Origin: Acidobacteriota bacterium
Lineage (GTDB): Bacteria > Acidobacteriota > Terriglobia > Acidiferrales > UBA7541
NCBI GenBank assembly: GCA_013289855.1
Contig: JABCZD010000002.1
Location: 248,001 to 312,000, forward strand
Direction of reading: 5' to 3'
DNA: 64,000 bases
Part shown: piece by piece, positions 9,400-17,720 of the stretch
How positions within the stretch are numbered: the stretch's first letter is position 1
How the letters are laid out: each line of letters starts with the position of its first letter
Made by a program: the position numbers and the translations under genes
The notes under the pieces: model-generated
Databases searched by the model: none
What the model was told of the DNA's origin: nothing
Seen by the model: the letters and a program-made list of their open reading frames with translations, nothing else

Positions 9400-9427
9400 G
9401 AGAAACCCCTCCTCATTACTGGCGAAG

Positions 9428-11686
9428 CTACTGCTGACCGCCGCCAACGGACTTGGCGGGCGCGTTGGCGTCGGCAGCGACGGGCTTCAAATCGGTGTGC
9501 ATATGCCAGGGCACACTTTCCGTCGAAATCTCCGGATGTTTGCGAAGAAAATCTAGAGAATATGTTGGAGCCGCGGGATCGATTCGCTTGGTGGCATAGA
9601 GCGCGGCTTGCTCAGAGGCTTTCTCTTTCATGCCCTTGCGGCGATACAAGATGGCGAGATTATAGTGCGCGGCCACATCGTCGGGATCAATGCCTTGCAA
9701 GGCTTCGAATTGCGCCACGGCGTCGTCGGCGCGGTGCTGCTGGTAGTAGGCAATGCCCAACTCGCGGCGGGCGTCGCGCGATTGCGGAAATTGTTCGACG
9801 ACTTTTTGCAGGTCGGCGACTTCGGCCTCCGGGTGTCCCTGGCGGCGTTCCACCAGCGCGAGATAGTAGAGGGCGCGGGCGTAATCGGGATGCAACTGAA
9901 GAGCTTTCTCGAGTGGGGGCCGTGCCAGATCGTATTTTTCCCACTCGATATAGGCGAGACCCATGTTTACGTAGCCGTCTTCATAGTCCGGCCGCAGCTT
10001 GACGACATGTTCGAAGGCGGCCATGGAGTCCGAGTATTGCTGCTGGTCGAGGAATCCGATGGCGAGGTTGTTCCAGCGCATCCAGTCCTGATTGTCGGAG
10101 GGCTCAGCCGACGTGGGATTGTTCGCGCCGACATTCAGCTCGCGGGTGCGGGAAGCCAATTCCACGACCGGGTAGAGCGGATGATCGGTACCGAAAACAT
10201 TATTTAGATAACTCTGCCGCAAGTGACGGTAGTTCACGCGGGCGGTGACGCTCAGCGCGCCCTTCACGTCCGGCGGGATTTGGAATTCGTAGCGCACCAG
10301 TGCGGAGCGTCCGGCCTGGATGGAGTTGTCGTAGGCCATGGATTGAATGGTCCAGACTTTGTGATTGTCGACAAACTCGCCGGAGATATTCACCGGGCGA
10401 TTGGTGAAGCTGTGGGCGCGGGTATCCAGCATGCCATCGGGCTTCAGGAAGCCGCTGTGGTAAAGCTCGTTTCCGGCGGCGTCCTTGACGGTGAACTCGA
10501 CCCAGGCTTCGTAGAGATCGCGAACTTCGGGGATGAGCGAGTGGCCGATGTTTTTGTTTTGAATGACAACGTACGCTTCGACGATATCGTTGGGTGCGAG
10601 GGTGAAAGGCGTGGAGCCGAGGGGCGCGATGAGTTGATCGTCGCCGGCTTTTTTCAGGGCGAAAATATCCACGTTCAGGAAATTTCCGGCTTTCAGGAAC
10701 TCGACGGTTTTCTGCAGTTGCTCGTCGAAGCCGTAATAGAAGGGAACGGCGGTGTTGCCGGCGGGCCAGCGGTGAGAGGCGAAGAATCCGGCTTTCGCGC
10801 CGTATTCGGTGAGCGTGGCTTGGGCGCGATGCATGTGGCAGCCCTGGCAGGTGTTGAAGTCCGCGGTGTAAAAGGTGAGTGGGTTGCGCTTGGAGAATTT
10901 GGAATTTTGCCACTCGTCATAGACGGTAAAGGCGCGAATGAATTTGTACTCGTTCAGAGGATTGGGCAGGTTGGCTTTGTGGCAGGCGGCGCAGAATTCC
11001 GGCGTGCGATAAAAGGATTGCATGACGGCTTTCGAGTGGCGGTCCGGGTGCGCCATGATTTCGTCGTAGGAAGCTTTGCCGGGAATGCGATTGCCTTGCT
11101 CATCGACCATGACGGCGGGAACTCCCATGACGTAGCCGCCATTGCCGGAAGTGGACTGCAAGCGCTGGATGGAATGGCAGGTGGTGCAGGTCAGACCGTT
11201 TTTATCGAAGGAACGATCGACTTGCGATTCCTGGGTGAGTCCACCGGAAATCACGACGACGGGATTGTGGCAACTATCGCAATGGCGGGAAAACTCGATG
11301 CCTTTGGTGCGGACCAGAATGTTGACGCTGGCGCGGTAAAACGGGGTGCGAAACGAGTTGGAGTGCAGCGACTTACGCCACTGATGATAGGCCTCTTCGT
11401 GGCAATGCTGGCAGTATTCGGGATCGGGAAAAGCACCGGGCGGGATGAATTCGTTGCCGACGGTAGCGGCGTTGCCGGGAAGCGAAAAGTTGTCTTTGCC
11501 GAAATGAAAATTGTAGGTCTCGCGAATCATGTCGGAGTAGGTCTGGCCCGGGTTTTGGCCTACGGTGGCGTCTGGAGATTGCGCGTGGATGGCGTGGCGC
11601 GGCGTCCCGATGAGCATGCCCATAAGTACAGCAATGCTCAACGCTAAAGCGGCATCTACAAGGATGCGGGAAACGCGAGACTTCAT
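9428..11686 (-). CDS. Pentaheme cytochrome c with C-terminal TPR domain
   Basis: A 752-residue exported protein starting at the ATG at 11686; an in-frame codon 6 residues further upstream is possible. The signal segment (about 9-36) ends near HAIHAQ. Five CxxCH haem sites are seen, starting at C92 (CQHCH), C136 (CDSCH), C167 (CTTCH), C232 (CAACH) and C280 (CQGCH), the pattern of the cytochrome c554-like multihaem proteins. Residues about 330-500 form a beta-rich region, and the last 220 residues are TPRs (FEHVVKLRPDYEDGYVNMGL and similar). The protein probably moves electrons in the periplasm while the TPRs hold a partner. Its neighbours, CRTAC1 and TPR proteins, support an export or surface complex. 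Confidence 0.9.
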   Translation of the reverse strand: MKSRVSRILVDAALALSIAVLMGMLIGTPRHAIHAQSPDATVGQNPGQTYSDMIRETYNFHFGKDNFSLPGNAATVGNEFIPPGAFPDPEYCQHCHEEAYHQWRKSLHSNSFRTPFYRASVNILVRTKGIEFSRHCDSCHNPVVVISGGLTQESQVDRSFDKNGLTCTTCHSIQRLQSTSGNGGYVMGVPAVMVDEQGNRIPGKASYDEIMAHPDRHSKAVMQSFYRTPEFCAACHKANLPNPLNEYKFIRAFTVYDEWQNSKFSKRNPLTFYTADFNTCQGCHMHRAQATLTEYGAKAGFFASHRWPAGNTAVPFYYGFDEQLQKTVEFLKAGNFLNVDIFALKKAGDDQLIAPLGSTPFTLAPNDIVEAYVVIQNKNIGHSLIPEVRDLYEAWVEFTVKDAAGNELYHSGFLKPDGMLDTRAHSFTNRPVNISGEFVDNHKVWTIQSMAYDNSIQAGRSALVRYEFQIPPDVKGALSVTARVNYRHLRQSYLNNVFGTDHPLYPVVELASRTRELNVGANNPTSAEPSDNQDWMRWNNLAIGFLDQQQYSDSMAAFEHVVKLRPDYEDGYVNMGLAYIEWEKYDLARPPLEKALQLHPDYARALYYLALVERRQGHPEAEVADLQKVVEQFPQSRDARRELGIAYYQQHRADDAVAQFEALQGIDPDDVAAHYNLAILYRRKGMKEKASEQAALYATKRIDPAAPTYSLDFLRKHPEISTESVPWHMHTDLKPVAADANAPAKSVGGGQQ

Positions 11687-11916
11687 CACGACCTGCCTGC
11701 ACAAAGCAACGCTGTAATGCCCTCGACGGACTTACGGTACTGACCGGTTATCTCAGAGCTTTTCGCAAGCACTCCGCAGTCGGGGTGTGCAGTGCCCCAA
11801 CGATTCGACTCTTCAACTGACATGCTGTGCCCTCTGGTATAGCGCATCAGGAGCGCGCTGTAAATGGCGGCAACGGAGGGGTCGAGGGCAAAAATCGTTT
11901 TGAGGATGCCGCGAGA

Positions 11917-13728
11917 TTACTGCGGGGATTTTTCCAGTTCGTCGGCCTTTTGGCGTTCGGCGGCGGCTTCGGCGGTTTTGCCCTGGCGTTCCAGCGCGTT
12001 GGCCAGGCCGCGATGGGCTTCGGCGTAGTTGGGGTCGTCGGTGATGGCTTCCTGGAAGCGTTCAATGGCGTCGGCGATCTGTCCTTTTTGCAGGAGCGAG
12101 TTGCCGGAATTTGTAGCGACCTCGGCTCTTTGGTGATTCATGCTGACGCGTTCCAGCTCCGCGCCTTTTTTGCGTTCTGCGGCGGCTTCTGCGGCGTTGC
12201 CTTGCTGCGCGAGCACGGTGGCTAGCGTGAGGTGGGAGTCTGGCTGGTCGGGCCTTTGGCGAATCGCTTCGCGCAGAGCGTCGGCGGCTTCGGGCAGTTG
12301 GTCCATTTTGCGATAGAGGCTGCCGAGCGTGGCCCAACCATCGGCGTTATTGGGGTGCAGCTTCATGGCCAAGGAGAGTTCGCGGGCGGCGTCGTCGTAG
12401 CGGCCGTACTGCATAAAAAGAATGCCGAGCGTGTAATGCGGTTCGTGGGCAGTGGGATTTAGTTTGGCGGCGATTTGCAACTCGAGAATGGCGGCGGCAT
12501 TGTCGTCTTTCAGTTTGAGCGCGAGCCCGAGATTGTAGTGCAGCTGGAAATTGTTGGGATTGCTTTTGAGGCCGGAGCGGAGCACCTGGGCGGCTTCGTC
12601 GAGATCGTTCATCTGCAGATAGGCGGCGGCCGCATTCTCATGCGCGGTGGCGTCGGCAGGTTTTTGCGCGAGTGTGCGCTGCAGAAAAGGGAGCGCATCT
12701 TTGGCGTTGCCAGTGAGCAATAAAGCTAGACCGAGACTTGCGCCGGCCTCGGAGTTTTTCGGATCAGCGGCGACGATCTGACGCAACAGGGGGATAGCGT
12801 CGCGCGCGTGATCGTTGCGCTGCAGCGCACGCGCGAGCTGGAATATGGCGTCTGTAGCACGGGGATCCAGTTTGAGGGCGTGCTCGAATGCCGCGATGGC
12901 CTTGGCGTCTTCGTTGTTTGCGGCGTAGGCCTTGCCAAGTTCCAAGGCGGCGACGGCATTGTTCGGCGCCAATTGGGAAGCCAGGGAAAGTTCGGGAAGC
13001 GCGGCGGGCACCTGTTGCTGCGCGAGCAGCACGGTGCCTAGATGCAAGTGCGCGACGGCGAAGCGCGGGTCGAGCTGAATGGCTTTCTGAAATTCCGTGA
13101 TGGCGGAGGACCAATTTTGTTGTTGAGCGTACAGCGAGCCCAACGCGTCATAGAGATCAGCACTTTGTGGCGCTGCGGCAACCGCGTACTGCATTTGGGC
13201 GATGGCGGCCGGGACCTGGCCGATAGCAGCGAGCGAACGAGCGTACGACGTGAGAACGGACGAGGGGAGCGCGCGAGAAAGATCCGGCGACGGCGTCTGC
13301 TGTACTGCGGCTTCGATGCTGCTGAACAAAACGATGGCCTTCTTGTGCGCGCCGGTTTGTTCGTAGGCCACCGCGAGATTGGTTTCTATGGGTATGTCGC
13401 CGGGCTTTAACGCAAGCGCCTTTTCGAGCTCCGTGATTGCTTGGGGAAGTCTTCCGAGGCGCAGCAAAACGGAGGCCAAGGCGGTGTGACCTTCCGGGAT
13501 TTGCGGCACCAGGCGAACAACTTTCTCAAAATCTATTTGCGCAGTCTTGAGATCATTGTTGGTGGCCGCGGTGGTGCCTGCGCGATAGGCGTCCTGGGCT
13601 TCGGCGTTGATGTCGGACTGAGGTTTGGTTGATGGGGTGGTCTGCGCCGCGGCCCGCGATGCCAAGTCGCGCCCGGATACGAGGCCCAATAGCAAAACGA
13701 GCAGAGCGCTGGAGGAAAGTGTTTTCAA
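11917..13728 (-). CDS. Secreted TPR-repeat protein
   Basis: About 603 residues of near-continuous tetratricopeptide repeats (at least 14 units, for example FEKVVRLVPQIPEGHTALAS and FEHALKLDPRATDAIFQLAR), with a C-terminal Lys/Glu-rich helix. I chose the TTG at 13728, which gives a clean signal peptide (MKTLSSSALLVLLLGLVSG); the frame is open to an ATG at 13833 but that N-terminus (RLPTARRECAAALDC) is not signal-like, and a TATACT -10-like element lies between the two at 13748-13753. No ribosome-binding site is obvious for the TTG. It is a scaffold protein; the partner is probably the cytochrome/CRTAC1 system next door, which is inference. Confidence 0.8.
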   Translation of the reverse strand: MKTLSSSALLVLLLGLVSGRDLASRAAAQTTPSTKPQSDINAEAQDAYRAGTTAATNNDLKTAQIDFEKVVRLVPQIPEGHTALASVLLRLGRLPQAITELEKALALKPGDIPIETNLAVAYEQTGAHKKAIVLFSSIEAAVQQTPSPDLSRALPSSVLTSYARSLAAIGQVPAAIAQMQYAVAAAPQSADLYDALGSLYAQQQNWSSAITEFQKAIQLDPRFAVAHLHLGTVLLAQQQVPAALPELSLASQLAPNNAVAALELGKAYAANNEDAKAIAAFEHALKLDPRATDAIFQLARALQRNDHARDAIPLLRQIVAADPKNSEAGASLGLALLLTGNAKDALPFLQRTLAQKPADATAHENAAAAYLQMNDLDEAAQVLRSGLKSNPNNFQLHYNLGLALKLKDDNAAAILELQIAAKLNPTAHEPHYTLGILFMQYGRYDDAARELSLAMKLHPNNADGWATLGSLYRKMDQLPEAADALREAIRQRPDQPDSHLTLATVLAQQGNAAEAAAERKKGAELERVSMNHQRAEVATNSGNSLLQKGQIADAIERFQEAITDDPNYAEAHRGLANALERQGKTAEAAAERQKADELEKSPQ

Positions 13729-13847
13729 AGCTGCCGCCGCGGCGGCGAGTATAGCAGCCTCGTCGCCGGGATTACGAACGGTGCGACAGTCAAGCGCTGC
13801 GGCACACTCACGACGAGCCGTTGGCAAGCGCAACAGCGGGGGCCGAA

Positions 13848-13877
13848 CGTCCTTAAAGGGACGAGCGTCGCTGACGC
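13848..13877. repeat. Two short adjacent hairpins
   Basis: CGTCC (13848-13852) pairs with GGACG (13859-13863), and GCGTC (13865-13869) pairs with GACGC (13873-13877). REP-like spacer between two minus-strand genes. Confidence 0.45.
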
Positions 13878-13896
13878 CTCCCTCAGCTGTGGTCCA

Positions 13897-14862
13897 TCAA
13901 TTCAGTTGCCGCGTGAGCAGCGGGGCGTCGCCGGAACGCAATTGTCCGGTCATTTCGTAGGTTTTGCGCCAGTCCACTGTGCTCATTTCAATGGAGCCGG
14001 AGCGACCTTGGGTGTCGGTAATGATCATGAGGTCGCCGTCACGATAGTATTTGGCGACTTCGATCATCTGACTGGTGTTCAGGACCAGCATGGTCAGGTT
14101 TTTGCTGTTCTGAACCGCGCCGGGTTGCTGTGTTTGGGTAGTGGTGCGAGCGTTATCGAGCACCGCAGGAATTGCCGAGGTGACATTCGAAGTGCTCGGA
14201 CTGCTTGCCGCCGCCAGTTGCATGGGGTTGGCCTGCATCGCATTTGACGACGAGGGCGTGGTGTAGCTGCTCTGGCGCGCATAGGGTGGGCGGTCGAGGT
14301 GAGGCAGCTCCGCCATAACATGCGGTATGACGATGTCGTCCATCAAACGCAGTTCCAACGGTTCTTCACCCTTCAGGGTTGGGCGCGGGCCGCGGGCCGG
14401 CAAGCTGAGTACTTTCCACGGCCACAGCGGAGGAAGCATCCACTCGACCACATCCCGCTCGGCGTGGCCCTTGCCATCAACCGCGCCTTGCTTGTCCACT
14501 TTGTAGCCGCGGGCCTGGATGACCTTGGCTGGCAGAGGCAGGTCGCCGTTGGGCAGGATTACCCGGTCGAAGGTGAGCTTCAGGTAGCCCTTGCCCACGA
14601 AATGGCCGGGCTCTTTGTCTGCTTCGAGGTGTCCGCCAAGCATGCTGCCGCGGGGGAACATGGGCCTGCCGAACTCCTGAGTGGTTTTCAGATGGCAGAG
14701 CACCGGGTCGCCGATCGCCGCGGTGGCCGAAGAAAAATTCGGCTCGTCCAAAGTGCATTGCAGAAGCGTACCTGCCGGAACGAGTTGATCCTGTGCTGGG
14801 ATCGCCTGTGCCGACAGCAATAGCGCCGCCGCACCCATCAAGATGCCGATGAGTCGTTTCAT
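13897..14862 (-). CDS. Secreted beta-rich envelope protein of unknown function
   Basis: A 321-residue exported protein. The ATG at 14862 has a GGAGGA site 5 bases upstream and a signal peptide (MKRLIGILMGAAALLLSAQA). The central part reads VPAGTLLQCTLDE, FPRGSMLGGHL and KGYLKLTFDRVILP, a pattern of short beta strands with an upper limit on how much the protein is exposed to solvent. The same pattern occurs in the gene at 47803-48606 (RLEDDLSSK, LPAGAEIEGHI, AKLWLTFDYI), so the two are distant paralogs. A VirB10/TrbI-like beta domain is a possible but unproven match. The C-terminus has a Ser/Thr/Gln-rich linker and a last strand-rich segment. No catalytic motif is seen. Confidence 0.65.
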   Translation of the reverse strand: MKRLIGILMGAAALLLSAQAIPAQDQLVPAGTLLQCTLDEPNFSSATAAIGDPVLCHLKTTQEFGRPMFPRGSMLGGHLEADKEPGHFVGKGYLKLTFDRVILPNGDLPLPAKVIQARGYKVDKQGAVDGKGHAERDVVEWMLPPLWPWKVLSLPARGPRPTLKGEEPLELRLMDDIVIPHVMAELPHLDRPPYARQSSYTTPSSSNAMQANPMQLAAASSPSTSNVTSAIPAVLDNARTTTQTQQPGAVQNSKNLTMLVLNTSQMIEVAKYYRDGDLMIITDTQGRSGSIEMSTVDWRKTYEMTGQLRSGDAPLLTRQLN

Positions 14863-15152
14863 GGTCGTCCTCCAAATGGTCGATTTCGAGCAACGGCTGG
14901 ATGAACCAGCCGCCCTTAACCCGGCGGATAGACTCGAAGCGTGGAACTGGACACACCCGGGTAACACCGACGGTTGCCGGACCCAAACCCAGGGGTTTCC
15001 AAAAAGTCGCTAACGTTTTGCGATTATTTTTTGTAGGCAGGAGGTGCGATGGTTTGCCGCGTGGCCACGCCGTGACACCCCTCCCTAATGTCAAGTCGAT
15101 CAGTTAGGGCGTCGCAAGGGGGATGAGGGCAAGCTGTAATATACGGATGGTT

Positions 15153-15452
15153 CTATGGAGCGCCCATGGCGCGGCGCTGCTGAAAACATTCGCGACAAAA
15201 AACGGGGCGGCCTTGCGTGGGGCGGAAAGGAACGGTGGTCTCCTTGCCGCATTGCGAGCAATTGGTCTTGGTTTCCGAGCGCATGGGAGAGGCGGCGCCA
15301 CCGCCACCTTCGGCACGCTTGGCTTTGCAACCTTTGCAGCGTTTTGGTTCGTTTTTAAAGCCTTTGTCAGCGAAGAACATCTGTTCCCCGCCGGTAAATA
15401 CAAACTCGGCGCCACATTCCGAACACTTCAGCACCCGATCGTGGTATTCCAT
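15153..15452 (-). CDS. Double zinc-ribbon protein
   Basis: A 99-residue cytoplasmic protein. The ATG at 15452 begins MEYHDRVLKCSECG and has an AGGGGG site about 9 bases upstream; the frame continues upstream but is not protein-like. Two Cys4 modules are visible: CSEC with CKGC (the zf-trcl probable zinc-ribbon type, with the family's FFADKGFKNEPKRC segment) and CSQC with CREC near the C-terminus, joined by a Gly/Ala linker. Such proteins probably bind nucleic acid or protein, but no function is established that I can name. It neighbours ribosomal protein S21. Confidence 0.8.
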   Translation of the reverse strand: MEYHDRVLKCSECGAEFVFTGGEQMFFADKGFKNEPKRCKGCKAKRAEGGGGAASPMRSETKTNCSQCGKETTVPFRPTQGRPVFCRECFQQRRAMGAP

Positions 15453-15660
15453 AGCCGCAATCCCCCTGACCTTACCTCGGGCAAGGGACGGGGCCTTAGC
15501 GAACAACGCCAAGGGGAATGGGTATGCCAGTAGCACTTCGGAACCGGGCTGGGTCCCTGGGGCCATTGGGCGCGATCTAACCAGAAACTACCCAAACGTC
15601 TTACCTGACCGGGGTCTGATTCTCGGAAGTGCGGCGCCGAGCCGCGAAACGAAACGGAGG

Positions 15661-15858
15661 TTAGTCCGCTTCGCGCCGCTGCTTCTTGCGTAGTCGCTTC
15701 CGCGAAAGGGCTTCTTTGGCTCGGCGTTTTTCGCCGGGTTTCATATAGAAGCTGTGCTTCTTGATTTCCTTGATGATGTCTTCCTGTTGCACCTTGCGCT
15801 TGAAACGGCGCAGGGCGTTTTCCAGAGACTCACTCTCTTGAATAATCACTTCAGCCAC
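15661..15858 (-). CDS. rpsU: Ribosomal protein S21
   Basis: Small-subunit protein bS21, 65 residues, needed for mRNA engagement on the 30S. I start at GTG 15858 (VAEVIIQESESLENALRRFK), the conserved bS21 N-terminus, preceded by GGGGGTG 8 bases upstream. The basic helix FKRKVQQEDIIKEIKKHSFY and the Arg/Lys-rich tail are typical. The leader carries two perfect hairpins (15872-15890 and 15898-15926); the first overlaps the ribosome-binding site by two bases, which suggests control of translation. It is transcribed away from glgC. Confidence 0.93.
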   Translation of the reverse strand: MAEVIIQESESLENALRRFKRKVQQEDIIKEIKKHSFYMKPGEKRRAKEALSRKRLRKKQRREAD

Positions 15859-15926
15859 TTTAAATTCACCCCCAATCCGGTTCGGATTGGTTTCAATGCG
15901 GCGCCTCTGCACATGGCGTGCGCCGC
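15859..15926 (-). promoter_or_regulatory. Structured rpsU leader
   Basis: On the minus strand two perfect stems precede the gene: 15920-15926 with 15898-15904 (7 bp), and 15883-15890 with 15872-15879 (8 bp, 3-base loop). The last stem shares its closing bases with the ribosome-binding site at 15867-15873. This is a candidate for translational autoregulation. Known S21 regulation is not being claimed; the structure is seen, the role inferred. Confidence 0.45.
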
Positions 15927-16079
15927 CCCTGTTTATAAGTATCGCATGTAAACCGCTGCGTTGTTCACGCTCCACGTGGCAGCGTCAAAGGGAAGAATAA
16001 GTCGCTGGCATCTTCTAATCAATTACGGGGCCACAAGTCAAGTGTTCTTTATTGGCGGAGCTGCGCCGGGCTGCGGCAG
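15927..16079. other. Divergent promoter region
   Basis: The spacer between rpsU (minus) and the glgC leader (plus). A TATAAA -10-like hexamer is readable on the minus strand near 15935, but no good -35 at standard spacing. No gene is seen. Confidence 0.4.
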
Positions 16080-16201
16080 TCCTGTACTTAACTACTTGCG
16101 TACGGGATTGCCTGAGTGGTTAATCTGAGAGTCGCGACAAGCCTTTCGCGACGGGCCGCGTAGCAAGCGAAGGAGCAGCGCGGAGGCTTGCTACGATTTT
16201 T
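16080..16201 (+). ncRNA. Structured leader or small RNA ending in a terminator, upstream of glgC
   Basis: Three consecutive hairpins on the plus strand. Stem 1 is 16080-16087 with 16100-16107 (8 bp with one G-U). Stem 2 is GTCGCGA 16131-16137 with 16146-16152 (7 bp perfect). Stem 3 is CGTAGCAAGC 16159-16168 with 16186-16195 (10 bp perfect, 17-base loop), followed at once by ATTTTT. Stem 3 plus the T-run looks like a Rho-independent terminator. It ends 70 bases before the glgC start and no coding gene precedes it on this strand. So it is either a leader with attenuation or a separate small RNA. No known riboswitch family is recognised. Confidence 0.5.
16159..16201 (+). terminator. Rho-independent terminator in the glgC leader
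   Basis: Perfect 10-bp stem (16159-16168 with 16186-16195) and the tail ATTTTT at 16196-16201. Confidence 0.6.
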
Positions 16202-16270
16202 CCCTGATTGCCTTTTCGCCGGTTATTGCTAGAATCAGCGCGCTTTCATAAACGGTTGCGGGAGCGCCAC

Positions 16271-17509
16271 ATGCCGGACATGCGGGATGCCATTGGAGTG
16301 TTGCTGGCGGGTGGGCAGGGCGAGCGGTTGTGGCCGCTGACCCGCGACCGCGCCAAGCCCGCGGTGCCCTTCGGGGCGTTGTACCGCATCATCGACATAA
16401 CGCTTTCCAACTGCATCAATTCGGATTTGCGCCGCGTATTTGTGCTGACACAGTACAAGGCGTTGAGCTTGAACCGGCATATTCGTGCCGGCTGGTCGCC
16501 GCTGGCGGGATTGGGCGATTACATCGAAGTGCTGACGCCGCAAATGCGCGTTTCCAAGGAGTGGTATCAGGGAACGGCGGACGCGGTGTACCAGAATATC
16601 TATTCGATTGGCAGCGAGCGTTCGAAATATACCTTCATTCTGAGCGGCGATCATATTTACAAGATGAATTACAGCCGCATGCTACAGCAGCACGTGGATT
16701 CCGGCGCGGATGTGACGGTGGCGACCATCGAATTTCCCGTGGAGCAATCGGCGCGGCAGTTTGGCGTAATTGAAACGGACAAGGACTGGCGCATTCAGGG
16801 CTTTGAAGAGAAGCCGGAGCATCCGAAGGAGTCGCCGCACCGCGCGGGATTTTGCAACGCGTCGATGGGGATTTACATTTTTAACACGCAGCTGCTGATT
16901 CCGATTTTGCTGGCGGATTCGGAAGATCCCAAGTCGCACCACGATTTTGGGAAAGATATTATTCCGCGCATTATTTCCAAGCACCGCGTGTTCGCGTACA
17001 ACTTTGTGGACGAAAACCGCAAGGATGCTTTGTATTGGCGCGATGTGGGGACACTGGACGCGTATTACGAAGCGAACATGGATCTGGTCAGCGTGTCGCC
17101 CGTTTTTAACTTGTACGACCAGGAATGGCCGTTGCGCACCTGGCAGCAACAATGGCCGCCGGCGAAATTTGTGTTTGCGGACCCCGAGCGCATGGGCGTG
17201 GCGCTTGATTCGATCGTGTCCGGCGGGTGCGTGATCTCCGGCGGACGGGTGCAGCGTTCGGTGCTGGGGTACAACGCGCGAGTAAACAGTTATTGCGAGG
17301 TGGCGGATTCGATCATCTATAATCACGTGAATATCGGGCGGCACTCGCGGATTCGCCGGGCGATTATCGACCGGCACGTGAGTTTGCCGGAGCACACGGA
17401 GATTGGGTATGACACGGAAGCGGACAAGAAGCGCTTTCACGTAACGGATTCGGGAATTGTGGTGGTGATCCGGCAGGAATCGCTGATTGAAGAACCGGAG
17501 ATGGCTTAG
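16271..17509 (+). CDS. glgC: Glucose-1-phosphate adenylyltransferase
   Basis: Makes ADP-glucose from ATP and glucose-1-phosphate for glycogen synthesis, in the cytoplasm. 412 residues from the ATG at 16271 (MPDMRDAIGVLLAGGQGERL), with a CGGGAG site 7 bases upstream; the usual GlgC length is about 420. The nucleotide-binding loop GGQGERLWPLTRDRAKPAVPF, the allosteric/substrate part FGALYRIIDITLSNC, the catalytic SGDHIYKMNY and GTADAVYQN, and the left-handed beta-helix C-terminal part (VSGGCVISGGRV, NVNIGRHSRIRRAIID-type) are present. A terminator-like leader upstream suggests regulation. No other glg gene is in the window. Confidence 0.95.
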   Translation: MPDMRDAIGVLLAGGQGERLWPLTRDRAKPAVPFGALYRIIDITLSNCINSDLRRVFVLTQYKALSLNRHIRAGWSPLAGLGDYIEVLTPQMRVSKEWYQGTADAVYQNIYSIGSERSKYTFILSGDHIYKMNYSRMLQQHVDSGADVTVATIEFPVEQSARQFGVIETDKDWRIQGFEEKPEHPKESPHRAGFCNASMGIYIFNTQLLIPILLADSEDPKSHHDFGKDIIPRIISKHRVFAYNFVDENRKDALYWRDVGTLDAYYEANMDLVSVSPVFNLYDQEWPLRTWQQQWPPAKFVFADPERMGVALDSIVSGGCVISGGRVQRSVLGYNARVNSYCEVADSIIYNHVNIGRHSRIRRAIIDRHVSLPEHTEIGYDTEADKKRFHVTDSGIVVVIRQESLIEEPEMA

Positions 17510-17670
17510 ATACTTTTCTTCTTTTTTCTTAATGCCGTCAGGCATCGGTTTTTCGTTTTGGGACCGAACATCTGCAACAGGCCCTTTCGTCGCTGTGGCT
17601 TCGGGTCGATTCGCTTCTTGAGGAACATATCCGGAGGCAACGCGGCTATCAGATCCAGAATCTGCTCCAT
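17506..17670 (-). CDS. Candidate small protein, possibly an antitoxin-like remnant
   Basis: A frame of 54 codons from ATG 17670, just downstream of the RtcB gene on the same strand. The product is MEQILDLIAALPPDMFLKKR followed by a Lys/Arg-rich tail. The ILDLIAALPPDMF segment resembles the C-terminal tail of VapB/MazE-type antitoxins, but no DNA-binding domain precedes it. A good GGAGGT site 5 bases before an ATG at 17694 leads only to a nine-codon frame ending in TAG, so a frameshift remnant is possible. It overlaps the glgC end by four bases and a terminator-like hairpin. Weak; may not be a gene. Confidence 0.25.
   Translation of the reverse strand: MEQILDLIAALPPDMFLKKRIDPKPQRRKGLLQMFGPKTKNRCLTALRKKKKSI
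17532..17553 (+). terminator. Possible glgC terminator
   Basis: Short hairpin ATGCC (17532-17536) with GGCAT (17541-17545), then CGGTTTTT, about 23 bases after the glgC stop. The stem is only 5 bp. Confidence 0.35.
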
Positions 17671-17720
17671 CCCGCTAGACTTCGCGGACTTTTCGGTTTG
17701 CCATCGGTTACCTCCACTGC

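Noticed and set aside
10223..11647. Long open frame (about 470 codons) on the plus strand opposite the pentaheme cytochrome
   Set aside because: The minus strand has clear haem motifs and TPRs; the antisense frame is open because of high third-position GC.
16107..16135. tRNA-Ser/Leu-like D-arm words (GCCTGAGTGGTTAA)
   Set aside because: No acceptor stem, anticodon arm or TTC loop follows; the sequence lies in the hairpin leader.
16208..16270. Upstream extension of glgC beginning at 16208
   Set aside because: The extension is not GlgC-like; the ATG at 16271 has the ribosome-binding site and the family N-terminus.
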